Positions 42,775 through 51,769 of a stretch of 64,000 bases of DNA are shown here, one piece after another (positions within the stretch are counted from its first letter, which is position 1; each line of letters starts with the position of its first letter). The stretch spans positions 168,881 through 232,880 of the forward strand of contig DAIRSE010000001.1 of the NCBI GenBank assembly GCA_036804525.1, given 5' to 3'. The notes under the pieces were generated by a model. It saw nothing but the letters and a program-made list of their open reading frames with translations. It ran no database searches and was not told the DNA's origin. The position numbers were made by a program, and so were the translations under genes. This stretch comes from JBFLVT01 sp036804525. Its GTDB lineage: Bacteria > Bacillota > Desulfotomaculia > Desulfotomaculales > JASEER01.

Positions 42775-44754
42775 TCACCTCTCAACCGGAACGGACACCG
42801 CCCGGTTCAGCTTCCGGAAACCCTTTATAACGGCCAGCACAGCGGCACCGGACAGGAGTAAGAGGCCAACCACCAGGCCTCCCGCCAGCGGGTTAACCCC
42901 CCGGGTTAACTCGGTGACCCGGGCAACGACCCCGCCCACGGTGAAGGCAATACCCCAGGTGCCAAGCCATATCAGGGCCGCTTCTTTCTTGCTGAGTTCC
43001 TTGAAGATCACCAGGATGGAAGCGATGCAGGGTACAAAAAGCGTGATGGTGATAAGGGCCGTCACCGTTTGTACCGGGGTCAGCGACATTTCGTACAGGC
43101 CGGCTGCGCCGAAGTCGCGGCGGACGATACCCATCACGAAAGCGTTGGCGGCTTCCCTGGGCAGGTCCAGCCAACCCACGGTCAGCGGGGCCAGTCCCTG
43201 CTGAATAACGCCCAGGATGCCCGAGGCCTGGAACAGCGTGATCAGCGCGGCGCCCAGGGCGAACAGCGGTGTAGCTTCTTTCAGAAACTGGAGAGACCTG
43301 GTGCTCGTCTTTTTTAAGACGTTGCCAATCCTCGGCAGCCGCAGGGGGGGCAGGTCAATCAGCAGGCTGGTGGATTTGCCCGGCAGGATAGCCTGCAGCA
43401 GGGTCCCGGCCACGACGAAGACGGCCATGATGGTAACGGCCCAGAACAGCATGTAGATGCCGCCCAATCCGGCCAGCATCCCCCCAATGACGGCCAGCTG
43501 CGCCGAGCAGGGGACGGCCAGGGCCAGCAAGACGATGGCGATCTTGCGCTCCCGGGCCGAACCGAGCAACCTGGTAACAATGGTGGCCATGGTTACGCAG
43601 CCGAAGCCCAGAATCAGAGGAATGATCGCCCGGCCGTTAAGCCCTATTTTGGTCAGCAGCCGGTCAACCAGCGTGGCGATACGGGGAAGGTAGCCGGAGT
43701 CCTCAAAGAGTGAGAGGAAAAAGTAGAAGGAGGCAACCAGCGGCATTAACAGCCCCAGGACATAAGTAACGGTCATGGTTAACAGGCCGAATTCGCCGAC
43801 AAGGAACTCCCCGGCCAGGGACTTAAGATCGACGAACCTGGCAACCAGGTTCCGCACCGCAGGTTCGTAGTAGCCAAGCATAATGCCTTCCTCGGTCCAG
43901 CCCACGACCGTCCCGGCGACAAACTGCCCGATCACCTTGTACATCACCCAGAGGGCCGCGAGAAGGATAGGGATCCCGGTAAGAGGACGGATCATCCACA
44001 GGCCGAGGAGCCGGCCAAAGGCGCTCCTGCGCGGGCCCTCGGCTACAACAGCGGCAACAATCTCATTGACCCTGCGGCGGCGTAGGGTGTAGATCTCCTC
44101 CTGCCACTCCCCTGGCTTTACCCCGTGACGCTGGGCGACAAAGGCGTCCCCTTCAGCAATCAGGAGGGCATCACCCTGGTTGCCTACGCGGTTCATAAGC
44201 GGCTTAAGTATCTTTAAGACGTTGGGCGTGGTACACCCTGAACGGGCCTCGGCCAGGACGGCTTTAAGTTCGGTCAGTCCCAGGCGGCGTACGGCGACCG
44301 TGGGCACCACCGGAACGCCCAGTTCTTCGGTTAGACGGGGGATGTCGATGTTTAATCCGTTCTTTTCAGCCTCGTCAACCATGTTCAGGGCGACGACAAC
44401 GGGGACACCGGTATCGATAATCTGCTGGGTCAGGAAAAGGTCTCGCTCCAAGTAGACGGCGTTAACGACGTTGATGACGACGTCGGCAGAAAGAATGATG
44501 TCACGGGCGATCCGTTCCTCGTCGCTGAACGACGAGATACCGTATACGCCGGGTGTATCGATGATCACGTCGTCGCCCATCCGGCCATGGGAGATCTCCA
44601 GGGTGGTGCCGGGGTAGTTGGAAACATCTACGTAAAGCCCAGTCAAGGCATTAAAGAAAACCGACTTGCCGGCATTGGGATTACCCGCAAGAACGACTTT
44701 TCTTGCTCCGGACGGCAAGTTAAGTTCTTCTTGAATGTTGTGATGGTGTACCAT
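42775..44754 (-). CDS. feoB: Ferrous iron transport protein B
   Basis: The 659-residue protein has an N-terminal G domain: VVLAGNPNAGKSVFFNALTG (G1), YPGTTLEI (G2/G3 region), IIDTPGVYGI and VVVALNMVDEAE (NxxD). The membrane part has two Gate motifs, around GFGCVTMATIVTRLL and VPCIASILVIFKELS, with Cys in ALAVPCSAQLAVIGG. ATG 44752-44754 follows GGAGAGAGGG. It overlaps nothing and is 13 bp after feoA. It moves Fe(II) into the cell, needed here for the many iron-sulfur enzymes. Confidence 0.95.
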   Translation of the reverse strand: MVHHHNIQEELNLPSGARKVVLAGNPNAGKSVFFNALTGLYVDVSNYPGTTLEISHGRMGDDVIIDTPGVYGISSFSDEERIARDIILSADVVINVVNAVYLERDLFLTQQIIDTGVPVVVALNMVDEAEKNGLNIDIPRLTEELGVPVVPTVAVRRLGLTELKAVLAEARSGCTTPNVLKILKPLMNRVGNQGDALLIAEGDAFVAQRHGVKPGEWQEEIYTLRRRRVNEIVAAVVAEGPRRSAFGRLLGLWMIRPLTGIPILLAALWVMYKVIGQFVAGTVVGWTEEGIMLGYYEPAVRNLVARFVDLKSLAGEFLVGEFGLLTMTVTYVLGLLMPLVASFYFFLSLFEDSGYLPRIATLVDRLLTKIGLNGRAIIPLILGFGCVTMATIVTRLLGSARERKIAIVLLALAVPCSAQLAVIGGMLAGLGGIYMLFWAVTIMAVFVVAGTLLQAILPGKSTSLLIDLPPLRLPRIGNVLKKTSTRSLQFLKEATPLFALGAALITLFQASGILGVIQQGLAPLTVGWLDLPREAANAFVMGIVRRDFGAAGLYEMSLTPVQTVTALITITLFVPCIASILVIFKELSKKEAALIWLGTWGIAFTVGGVVARVTELTRGVNPLAGGLVVGLLLLSGAAVLAVIKGFRKLNRAVSVPVER

Positions 44755-44767
44755 TTGCCCTCTCTCC

Positions 44768-44989
44768 TTAGATTTGCACTTCAACCTCGATTTCGTGGGC
44801 TAACTCCCGGCCGAGGGCGATCTCCTGGTGGTTCTTGCTGATGATAACCGGCCCCGAAGGGATGACCTCAGTGCAGGTTACACTCTCACCCTCGCTGATG
44901 CCGAAACGGATGGCCTGGGCCCGGAGAAGCGGGTCCGGGATACTGAGAATGCGTAAGACGGAACCTTTCTTGGCGCGATCAAGTTTCAC
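44768..44989 (-). CDS. feoA: Ferrous iron transport protein A
   Basis: The 73-residue SH3-like protein reads VKLDRAKKGSVLRILSIPD, then AQAIRFGISEGESVTCTEVI and a beta-rich end with IALGRELAHEIEVE. GTG 44989 lies eight bases behind AGGAGG. FeoA regulates or assists FeoB. The AT-rich stretch 45025-45065 upstream holds TTAG...CTAA half sites that could be a DtxR-type operator (weak). Confidence 0.9.
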   Translation of the reverse strand: MKLDRAKKGSVLRILSIPDPLLRAQAIRFGISEGESVTCTEVIPSGPVIISKNHQEIALGRELAHEIEVEVQI

Positions 44990-45162
44990 CGGGAACACCT
45001 CCTGGCTAAGTATGTCTTTTATAAATTAGGCGTATTTAACTTCATTTGATAATACTAACTATGGTTTGTCAAGAGTTTTGCTGCAAGTTGCCGAAAAAGT
45101 TTGTGAGGCGGGCTCGGGCGATATGCAAAAGGTTTGCGACGAAAAACAGCCTAAACTTTGAA

Positions 45163-45189
45163 GGGGGATTCGCCTACCGCGAATCCCCC
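45163..45189 (-). terminator. Hairpin downstream of the DUF2325 gene
   Basis: GGGGGATTCGC and GCGAATCCCCC form a perfect 11-bp stem with a five-base loop. The T-run is short (TT, then CAAAG), so termination strength is uncertain. Confidence 0.6.
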
Positions 45190-45221
45190 TAATACTGACG
45201 ACCGAGACTGCCAACTGACTT

Positions 45222-46244
45222 TTATTCTTCGTCAAGAAGGTCCAGCTTCCTGAGCACCTCGCGCACAGCTCCTGTCGCCCCGCGCGACGGCGCGTAGACG
45301 TAAGGTTTGCCCAGGCGTTTGCAGACATCCTCCACATCGGGCATCTTATGTTTCATGGCCTCGGTAACAATGACCACGATATCGGCGCGGTTGACCTTTG
45401 ACTCCAGGAACTTACCCACCATAAAACCAGACTCCCAGCTGAACTCCGCGCCCAGCCGCTCGAACAGCCGCTTGAACGACTCCTTGTAAGCATCAGCGCC
45501 AACGACAAGGACGCGCTTGCCGTCCAGCAGCAGCGCATCGGGCTCGTCTTTCGTACGCTCCCGCTTCTTCTTGACCCGCTGGCGCTCGCGCAGCTCGTTG
45601 TAAACCTCTTCGGCGTCATACTTCCAGGCTACGCGGGCCTTTGCGGGGTTGCCCTTCTCGTACGCGATCTCGACAAGGTCGCCTTCCTCCAGCTCAAGGG
45701 TCTGGATGTCGTTGTCGGGCACGCTGATGAACATTTCCTCGTCTTCGTTGTACGCTCCCCAAACACCTCCCCGCATTTCCAGCGCGGCAACGAAGCTGAT
45801 CCGCCCTGAAGTCGGGCCTAGTCCGCGGCGTTCAAGGACCTGAAAAAAGTACTGCGGAGTGCCCTTTTCATTGCTCCCTTTATCGCGCGCGCCGACGATG
45901 TCGCCGTGCTCGATCCCCTCGGCACGCACAACGGCTTCAGGAACGAAGATCTCTCTTCCGGCTTTGGACTCGTTGATCACCCCGCCGCGCACTAGGCGGG
46001 TGAACTCCCCGACGTGGTCCCATTCCCCTTTCCCCGGATCAGGGGGCCTGGTGGTAAACGAAGCATCGGCGGTTAAATCCTGCGCGTACCTGCTCAAGAT
46101 TTCTTCAGCCAGCAAAAGGTCGTGGGCCTGATCGACCAGTTCACGCTGGCGCTCCAGTGGGAGATTGTCCCGCAGTTCCCCATATATTCTTTTTCTGGCC
46201 CTTCCCAGAAGAGTTACAATTGTTTTTAAGGCATTTTCGGACAT
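45222..46244 (-). CDS. DUF2325-domain protein
   Basis: ATG 46242-46244 lies six bases after GAGGAGG and gives 340 residues. The N-terminal half has RKRIYGELRDNLPLERQREL and a middle barrel-like part with LEEGDLVEIAYEKGN. The last about 100 residues are the DUF2325 fold: VLVVGADAYKESFKRLFERL, then NRADIVVIVTEAMKHKMPDV and PYVYAPSRGATGAVREVL. DUF2325 proteins occur in anaerobes with unclear function. It is 14 bp after the aminotransferase gene and probably cotranscribed. Confidence 0.8.
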   Translation of the reverse strand: MSENALKTIVTLLGRARKRIYGELRDNLPLERQRELVDQAHDLLLAEEILSRYAQDLTADASFTTRPPDPGKGEWDHVGEFTRLVRGGVINESKAGREIFVPEAVVRAEGIEHGDIVGARDKGSNEKGTPQYFFQVLERRGLGPTSGRISFVAALEMRGGVWGAYNEDEEMFISVPDNDIQTLELEEGDLVEIAYEKGNPAKARVAWKYDAEEVYNELRERQRVKKKRERTKDEPDALLLDGKRVLVVGADAYKESFKRLFERLGAEFSWESGFMVGKFLESKVNRADIVVIVTEAMKHKMPDVEDVCKRLGKPYVYAPSRGATGAVREVLRKLDLLDEE

Positions 46245-46258
46245 CGGCGGCCTCCTCG

Positions 46259-47440
46259 CTACCTGACAGGTGTCTTCCCATGTAAAAACTGGCCGATTTT
46301 CTCCACCGCTGCCTTTAGTTGGGCGTCTTCGCCCACCATGGCGATGCGCACGTAGCCCTCCCCGCAAGCGCCAAAGGCCATCCCCGGCACGACCAGTACA
46401 CCGGTGGCGCGGGCCAGCGCGAAAGCAAATTCCCGTGACGAGCTCCACCCCTGTGGCAAGGGCGCCCACAGGAACATCGACGCCCGCGGCTTGGGAATCT
46501 TCCACCCGTATCGCTCCAGCCCGTCGACCAGGATGTCGCGCCGGCGCTGGTAAATCAGCGCCGTTTCCTTAACATGCTCCTGGGAACCGCGCAGGGCGGC
46601 AATCCCGGCCTTTTGGACGGCCTTGAAGACACCGTAGTCAATGTTGGACTTTACAATCCGCAAGGCGTCCAGGACAGCGGCATTGCCTACGGCAAAGCCC
46701 AACCGGCAGCCGGCAAGGTTGTACGTCTTGGAGAGGGAATGGAACTCGATGCCTACCTCCTTTGCCCCTTCAACCTCCAGAAAACTGGGCGGGCGATAAC
46801 CGTCGTAAGCCAATTCTGAATAAGCTACGTCATGACAAACAATAATGTCGTTGGCCCTGGCAAAGGCCACAACCCTGGCGAAGAAATCCTTGTCGGCAAC
46901 AGCAGCTACCGGGTTATTGGGATAGTTCAAAACAATTATCTTCGCCTTGCGAGCGATTTCCGGGGGAATAGCGTCCAGGTCAGGCAAAAAGTTGTTTTCG
47001 GCAGTGAGAGGCATACGCTCGATACGTCCCTCGGCCAGCAGTACCCCGGCGCTGTAAATGGGATAACCCGGGTCAGGCACAAGCACTACGTCGCCGGGGT
47101 TAACAAACGCCAGGTAGATGTGCCCCAGGCCGTCCTGTGAACCCATCAGCGAGAGGACTTCACGCTGATAGTCCAACTGCACCCCGAAACGCTCATAATA
47201 CCAGTCGGCGACCGCGGCTTTGAACTCCGGCATCCCTTCGGTCAAGGGGTACCGGAAGATACCGGGTTCATCCAAGGCGTCTTTTAGAGCCCGGACGATA
47301 TGCGGTGCGGGATGGCGGTCCGGACTGCCTACGCTTAAATTGATTACTTCCATGCCTTTTGCCCTGAGTTCTTGTCCAAGGTCATCCATTTCGCTGAATA
47401 TCGCCGTATCAAGATGCTGAACGCGCCTTGCCGTTTCCAC
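46259..47440 (-). CDS. Class I/II PLP aminotransferase, probably LL-diaminopimelate aminotransferase-like
   Basis: The 393 residues have INLSVGSPDRHPAPHIV, FRYPLTEGMPEFKAAV, NYPNNPVAAVA and the PLP-lysine SLSKTYNLAGCRLGFAVG. These match the DapL/LL-DAP aminotransferase-like subgroup of class I/II enzymes, but an aspartate or general aminotransferase cannot be excluded. It stands alone upstream of the DUF2325 gene. Confidence 0.82.
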   Translation of the reverse strand: METARRVQHLDTAIFSEMDDLGQELRAKGMEVINLSVGSPDRHPAPHIVRALKDALDEPGIFRYPLTEGMPEFKAAVADWYYERFGVQLDYQREVLSLMGSQDGLGHIYLAFVNPGDVVLVPDPGYPIYSAGVLLAEGRIERMPLTAENNFLPDLDAIPPEIARKAKIIVLNYPNNPVAAVADKDFFARVVAFARANDIIVCHDVAYSELAYDGYRPPSFLEVEGAKEVGIEFHSLSKTYNLAGCRLGFAVGNAAVLDALRIVKSNIDYGVFKAVQKAGIAALRGSQEHVKETALIYQRRRDILVDGLERYGWKIPKPRASMFLWAPLPQGWSSSREFAFALARATGVLVVPGMAFGACGEGYVRIAMVGEDAQLKAAVEKIGQFLHGKTPVR

Positions 47441-47664
47441 AAAGCATCCTCCTATTCCCCGTTGGGAATAATGCGCCCGTGATTACCGTTGCTTGTTTTT
47501 GAGCCGTCCCCAAGCCCTGTTTTGGTTTTCAGTAAGGTTTAATAGCTGTCATTAATTAGCTTGAAAGATATTTTTCCACAGTATGTACCGGTTTCCTCTC
47601 AGCAATTGGCATAACTATCCGCCTTCAGTGGGATACTCCAGAAAACGATGCGGAGGGATTTGCT

Positions 47665-48030
47665 ATCCACAGCCGGGCTATTTTAATCAAACTTGCCTTC
47701 ACCCTGGTCATCGTGGGCGGCATCTTCAATCTCTGGTTCGGCCTTTCCTTGTTTAACACTCTGTTGACCGCCCTGATTGTTACGGGTATCTCCTACGCCA
47801 TTGGCGACCTCTGGGTGTTCCCATCCTTCGGCAACGCCGTTGCCACCGTGGTTGACGGAGCGCTCATCGGCATTACGCTCTGGGCCACCCAGCTCGTCCT
47901 GGTGGGGTTTGACATCCACGGCACAGCCATTGTCGCAGCTGCCGGCTTCCTGGCCGTTGCCGAGTGGTTCTTCCATAACTACCTGCACAGGACCGGTCTG
48001 GTGCACCCCCCGCCAACCATCACCAATTAA
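47665..48030 (+). CDS. DUF2512 (YndM-like) membrane protein with an apparent AUC start
   Basis: The conserved four-span protein (GISYAIGDLWVFPSFGNAVA is the family core) is 105 residues if read from GTG 47713. The frame stays open upstream and has the expected N-terminal residues HSRAILIKLAFTLVIVGGI. GGAGGG lies seven bases before ATC 47665-47667, and no ATG, GTG or TTG exists in frame there. Either AUC is the start, or the gene is read from GTG with a shortened first helix. The function of DUF2512 is unknown. Confidence 0.7.
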   Translation: MHSRAILIKLAFTLVIVGGIFNLWFGLSLFNTLLTALIVTGISYAIGDLWVFPSFGNAVATVVDGALIGITLWATQLVLVGFDIHGTAIVAAAGFLAVAEWFFHNYLHRTGLVHPPPTITN

Positions 48031-48153
48031 AAGTACTTGAACTGGCGTTTTATCGCCGCTAATGTTAAATTGTCTATTGAACCTAACTAACTATACAGCA
48101 AGGCGTGCTCGGTCAGGTCGCAACGGCCTTTTCTGAAAGCGAGGTAACCGCGC

Positions 48154-49470
48154 TTGCAGCCTCCATTTTACAGCCTGGATCAGCGCCCCCCGGCAGCAGT
48201 AACCCTGTTCGCCACCGTCCAGTGGATTGCCGTAATTGCAGCAAGCTCTATAGTCGTCCCGGTAACTGTCGCCCATGCCTTCAACCTGTCGGGGCCGGAA
48301 GCAACCGGCCTTCTCCAGCGTACCCTGATCCTTGTTGGGAGCGCTTCTCTGCTGCAGGTAACTGTCGGACACCGCCTGCCGGTTGTTGAGGGGCCGGCTG
48401 GAATGTGGTGGGCTGTCTTCTTGGTTATGGCTTCGATCGGGCCCAGTATTGGAAAAACCCGGGCCGAGTTGTTGGTCGGGCTGGAGTTCGGGCTGTTAGC
48501 AGCAGGCGTTCTCCTGCTCATCCTCGGCGCCTGCGGCCTGGTTTCCGGCATCCGCCGCGTGTTTACCCCCGTGGTTACCGGGACCTATATGATCTTGTTG
48601 ACTCTTCAGCTAAGCAAACCGTTCGCCGAAGGCATCCTGGGCATCGGCTACCTGCATCCCGCCCTTGATTTCAGGGTTACCGCCATATCTATAGCCCTTG
48701 CGGCCTGGGTATTCTACCTCTCGGTCTTTACCCGCGGGCTCATAAGCAATTTTTCTGTGCTTATCGGCATTGTTACCGGTTGGGGGGCCTTTGCTGCCTT
48801 CGGTTTGGCAAAACCCGTCCCAACTGTGTCCCTGTCGCTGTTTACCCTTCCCCAGCCTCTGGCATGGGGAAAACCCGTACCGGACGTCGGAATCGTCTTA
48901 ACCGCTCTCGTAACAGCGGCAATTCTGCTGATCAACCTGATCGCCAGCATTGAAGTCACCGGCAAGGCCGCGCGATGCGAGACAACGGACTGCACCTTCA
49001 ACCGGGGAGGGTTATTAACGGGGGTCTCCCACCTGCTTTCAGGCTTCCTGGCAGGCGTGGGACTGGTGCCGCTTTCCATTTCGGCCGGCTTTATCTCGGT
49101 GACAAGGATTGCCTCACGCCTCCCCTTCCTCATCGCCGCCGGGGTTCTCCTGCTGCTCGGCATGAGCCCCGCGCTTGGAACATTTCTGGCCGCACTTCCC
49201 GCCCCCGTCGGCTATGCCGTTCTGGTTACCGCCTTTTCGAAGATGATTGCCTTCGGTCTGCGTGATTATCAGCAGGCAGGGCTTTCGGAATCCAACCTCA
49301 CGACTGTAGGGCTATCCTTGATGCTTGGAGTTGGTATCATGTTTGTTCCCCAGGAAACACTGACCCCCCTACCCGCCCCTGTACGTGTTTTTGCCTCGAA
49401 CGGTCTCATCCTGGGCGTCTTGTTGGCGATCATTCTGGAACAGTTCGTCTTCCGCCGTTCTAAAATGTAG
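48154..49470 (+). CDS. NCS2-family nucleobase permease
   Basis: The 438 residues contain about 12-14 membrane spans with NCS2 features: TVQWIAVIAASSIVVPVTVA, LPVVEGPAGMWWAVFLVMAS, and LVPLSISAGFISVTRIASR. The family moves uracil, xanthine or other purines with protons. The NCS2 motif near VEGPAGMWW differs from the strict uracil-permease pattern, so the substrate is open. TTG 48154 follows GCGAGGTAA. No purine riboswitch is apparent in 48031-48153. Confidence 0.85.
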   Translation: MQPPFYSLDQRPPAAVTLFATVQWIAVIAASSIVVPVTVAHAFNLSGPEATGLLQRTLILVGSASLLQVTVGHRLPVVEGPAGMWWAVFLVMASIGPSIGKTRAELLVGLEFGLLAAGVLLLILGACGLVSGIRRVFTPVVTGTYMILLTLQLSKPFAEGILGIGYLHPALDFRVTAISIALAAWVFYLSVFTRGLISNFSVLIGIVTGWGAFAAFGLAKPVPTVSLSLFTLPQPLAWGKPVPDVGIVLTALVTAAILLINLIASIEVTGKAARCETTDCTFNRGGLLTGVSHLLSGFLAGVGLVPLSISAGFISVTRIASRLPFLIAAGVLLLLGMSPALGTFLAALPAPVGYAVLVTAFSKMIAFGLRDYQQAGLSESNLTTVGLSLMLGVGIMFVPQETLTPLPAPVRVFASNGLILGVLLAIILEQFVFRRSKM

Positions 49471-49604
49471 GTTTTAGGCCGCAGCTTCCTGTTCACAACC
49501 CATCGTTCGATCATATATCTGGTAAACTCTGGTTTTTCTCCCCTTACTATAATGCTAACTGAATGGTAAAATTTGGTTAGCAATAGTAAGGGGATGATAA
49601 GCCA

Positions 49605-49892
49605 TTGCTTCGGACTAGAGCCTGGCTGTTATTCTGGGTCGGGCTGGGAACGTTTCTCGGCGGCGCAATCCTTGAGAACCGTTTCCATCTGCTTCCTTAC
49701 CTGGCAGCAGCAAGCAAGGCGTTATTCGAATGGGCTTCAACCTTGAACCCCGTCTCCTGGGTAACTTTTGCCACCCTCTGTGGGGTTACTTTCGTACTTG
49801 CCGGCATTAAATTGGTCGAGCGCAGGCGTTGGCGAGCGTTAACACAAAAACCGCAGTACATCCTCCGTAACAGGCGTCCAAAGCTGCTTTAA
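49605..49892 (+). CDS. Small two-span membrane protein of unknown function
   Basis: The 95 residues start at TTG 49605 behind AAGGGGATG. There are two hydrophobic stretches (AWLLFWVGLGTFLGGAIL and VTFATLCGVTFVLAGIKLV) and a basic end. It ends 43 bp before a MITE-like element. No family recognised. Confidence 0.6.
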   Translation: MLRTRAWLLFWVGLGTFLGGAILENRFHLLPYLAAASKALFEWASTLNPVSWVTFATLCGVTFVLAGIKLVERRRWRALTQKPQYILRNRRPKLL

Positions 49893-49935
49893 AGATCCCG
49901 ATAAATCACGATCAGGTAGACAACGGTAAGTAGTT

Positions 49936-50077
49936 GGGCTGTTGAAAAACTTCGCCTGGCTTTGTCAGGCTTGCCGGCCAGTGCTCACGTACCACCCCAG
50001 TACGCTCCGCCCTGGCCGGTTTCGCCTTCCGCGCCATGCTTGTTTTTGAACAGCCCTCGGTTTTTTTCAACAGGCCC
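49936..50077. mobile_element. MITE-like repeat, copy 1
   Basis: The element runs from GGGCTGTTGAAAAAC to TTTTTCAACAGGCCC, which are near-perfect inverted ends (one has an extra C). Inside, a second inverted end (TTTTTGAACAGCCC) and small hairpins occur. It is about 140 bp, has no gene, and shares most of its length with the copy at 59023-59161. It lies just upstream of an HD-GYP gene. No transposase is near, so it would be moved in trans. Confidence 0.75.
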
Positions 50078-50131
50078 AGCCCCTTTTGTTTCTTGTTATC
50101 CCTGCGTTGCCGAAAGGATATTGTATTCACG

Positions 50132-50141
50132 TGTCGAAAAA
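50132..50141 (+). promoter_or_regulatory. TGTCGAAAAA site (0A-box-like) upstream of the HD-GYP gene
   Basis: TGTCGAAAAAA lies 43 bases upstream of the TTG start at 50175. TGTCGAA is the core of the Spo0A box. The same ten bases occur upstream of two other genes in this window. Confidence 0.4.
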
Positions 50142-50174
50142 ACGCTGGGAATACCTTGTAATGGAGGTCTAGCC

Positions 50175-51290
50175 TTGCGCAGGGTACCGGTTACCCTCCT
50201 CGAACCCGGGATGAAAGTGGGACGGGCTGTCTACAGCGCCGACGGCCAGATGCTTATCAACGCCGGCACCGTGCTAACCAGCCGCGTCATCAGCCGGCTG
50301 CGGGACTTTAGCATCGTCGCCCTGTACATAGACGACGGGCTGTCCGCAGACATCGAGGTCTCTGACGTGATCCGGGACGAAACACGTTATAAAGCTGTCA
50401 ACCGTATCCACAACCTGATGCAGGAAGCAACGGTACAGCGGGAGGGAGTCGGTCGCACTCTCCTGATCGGAGAGGAAATGGCGAACTCGGTACTCGAGAT
50501 CATCGATGAGCTTTTTGAATCCAAGGACCTCGTGGTAAACCTTGCCGATATCCGCATGCTTAATGACTACACCTTTTTCCATTCGGTAAACGTCTGCGTG
50601 CTGGCCGTTATGACCGGCATAACCCTGCAGATGGACCGCAAGGTCCTCTTCCATCTGGGGTTGGGCGCGCTCCTTCACGATATCGGCAAAGTCCTGGTGG
50701 ACCCCGCCGTCCTGAATAAACCCGGACCTCTTACAGATGAAGAGTTCAACCAGGTCAAAGAACATACAACCCTGGGCTATAAGTTATTGCGCCAATCAAA
50801 AGGAATCAGCAGTATGGCGTCACTGATCGCGCTCCAGCATCACGAGCGTTGGAACGGCCAGGGCTACCCGGAAGGTCTGAAGGGAGACCACATTCACCTC
50901 CTGGCAGCCATCACCTCCGTGTGTGATACCTTTGACGCGCTGACGTCCCACCGCAGTTATCGGAAAGCGCACCCCATCCACGAGGCTTATGAATTTATCG
51001 CTTCCTCGCGAAATAACCTTTTCGAGGCTAATATCGTCGACGCCTTTCTAAAAAATATTGCCGCTTATCCAAGCGGCACACTGGTTCTCCTGAATACCGG
51101 CGAAGTCGGAATCGTGATCGACACCCCGCGGGGTTTTGGACGCCACCCGAACGTACGCATACTCTTAGGCAGCGACGGCAGCCCGACGCAACCGTACGAG
51201 ATATCTTTGGTCGAAAAACGGGGGGTAGTTGTCAAGGAGGTCCTGTCTGAACCAGAGATTAAACAGTTGCGAGACAGGCTCAGACAATAA
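50175..51290 (+). CDS. HD-GYP domain phosphodiesterase-like protein
   Basis: The 371 residues have an N-terminal regulatory region (TLLEPGMKVGRAVYSADGQM) and an HD-GYP domain: ALLHDIGKVLVDPAVLNKPG, then QHHERWNGQGYPEGLKGDHI, and SVCDTFDALTSHRSYRKAHP. The HD and YP residues needed for metal binding and c-di-GMP hydrolysis are present. The C-terminus has a small beta domain (TLVLLNTGEVGIVIDTPRG). The start is TTG 50175 behind GGAGGT. It probably lowers c-di-GMP and is cytoplasmic. The frame upstream of 50175 runs through the MITE and is not coding. Confidence 0.87.
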   Translation: MRRVPVTLLEPGMKVGRAVYSADGQMLINAGTVLTSRVISRLRDFSIVALYIDDGLSADIEVSDVIRDETRYKAVNRIHNLMQEATVQREGVGRTLLIGEEMANSVLEIIDELFESKDLVVNLADIRMLNDYTFFHSVNVCVLAVMTGITLQMDRKVLFHLGLGALLHDIGKVLVDPAVLNKPGPLTDEEFNQVKEHTTLGYKLLRQSKGISSMASLIALQHHERWNGQGYPEGLKGDHIHLLAAITSVCDTFDALTSHRSYRKAHPIHEAYEFIASSRNNLFEANIVDAFLKNIAAYPSGTLVLLNTGEVGIVIDTPRGFGRHPNVRILLGSDGSPTQPYEISLVEKRGVVVKEVLSEPEIKQLRDRLRQ

Positions 51291-51327
51291 CCGGACGCGG
51301 TAGACTCCCTCCATTTATCGGCAAAAA

Positions 51328-51349
51328 GCCCGGGGTTAGTACCCCGGGC
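51328..51349 (-). terminator. Terminator between convergent genes
   Basis: GCCCGGGGT and ACCCCGGGC form a perfect nine-bp stem with loop TAGT. The minus strand continues into TTTTTG, so it ends the gene at 51369. Confidence 0.9.
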
Positions 51350-51368
51350 CTAAGCCTTATAAGATTTG

Positions 51369-51662
51369 CTATTGGTTGGCTGCTTTCCTCCGGACAACAG
51401 TCCACTCACGACGGGGATGCCAGCGCTTTTTGTTTCTGATGCTCCTGAAACTTCTGGGCTTGGTCGATACCTGGCTGAGGATCTTGGCCTTGGCGACAAC
51501 AGGATCCATGCCGAGCCCCTCACAAATCGATGCAAATAGCGGTGACCGCAGAAACCCCAAAGCCGACAGGAAGTGAGACCTGTTCATGCCGTTGGGCCCT
51601 TTCCGAATATCGCGTATTACTTCCTTTAATACAGCTGATGCAAGAATGAGGTGTCCTTCCAA
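51369..51662 (-). CDS. Small soluble protein of unknown function (97 residues)
   Basis: TTG 51660-51662 follows AAAGGGGGG at six bases. The N-terminal half is helical (HLILASAVLKEVIRDIRKG, SHFLSALGFLRSPLFASICE), the C-terminus is basic and likely disordered (SFRSIRNKKRWHPRREWTVV). A strong terminator follows. No known family. Confidence 0.55.
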   Translation of the reverse strand: MEGHLILASAVLKEVIRDIRKGPNGMNRSHFLSALGFLRSPLFASICEGLGMDPVVAKAKILSQVSTKPRSFRSIRNKKRWHPRREWTVVRRKAANQ

Positions 51663-51769
51663 GGTTGCCCCCCCTTTCTGGAAGCTCGGCGTTAAAAAAT
51701 CTTCACTTGTGCAACAGGATTGTCCAGTATTTTCATAAACTTTTCTGTAGGGCCCCCGGAAAGCGCCCG

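Noticed and set aside
46245..46505. An 87-residue N-terminal extension of the DUF2325 protein
   Set aside because: It overlaps the aminotransferase gene and is Arg/Gly-rich frame noise; ATG 46244 has a good ribosome site.
49962..50174. N-terminal extension of the HD-GYP protein
   Set aside because: It runs through the MITE-like repeat and lacks homology; GGAGGT before TTG 50175 marks the start.
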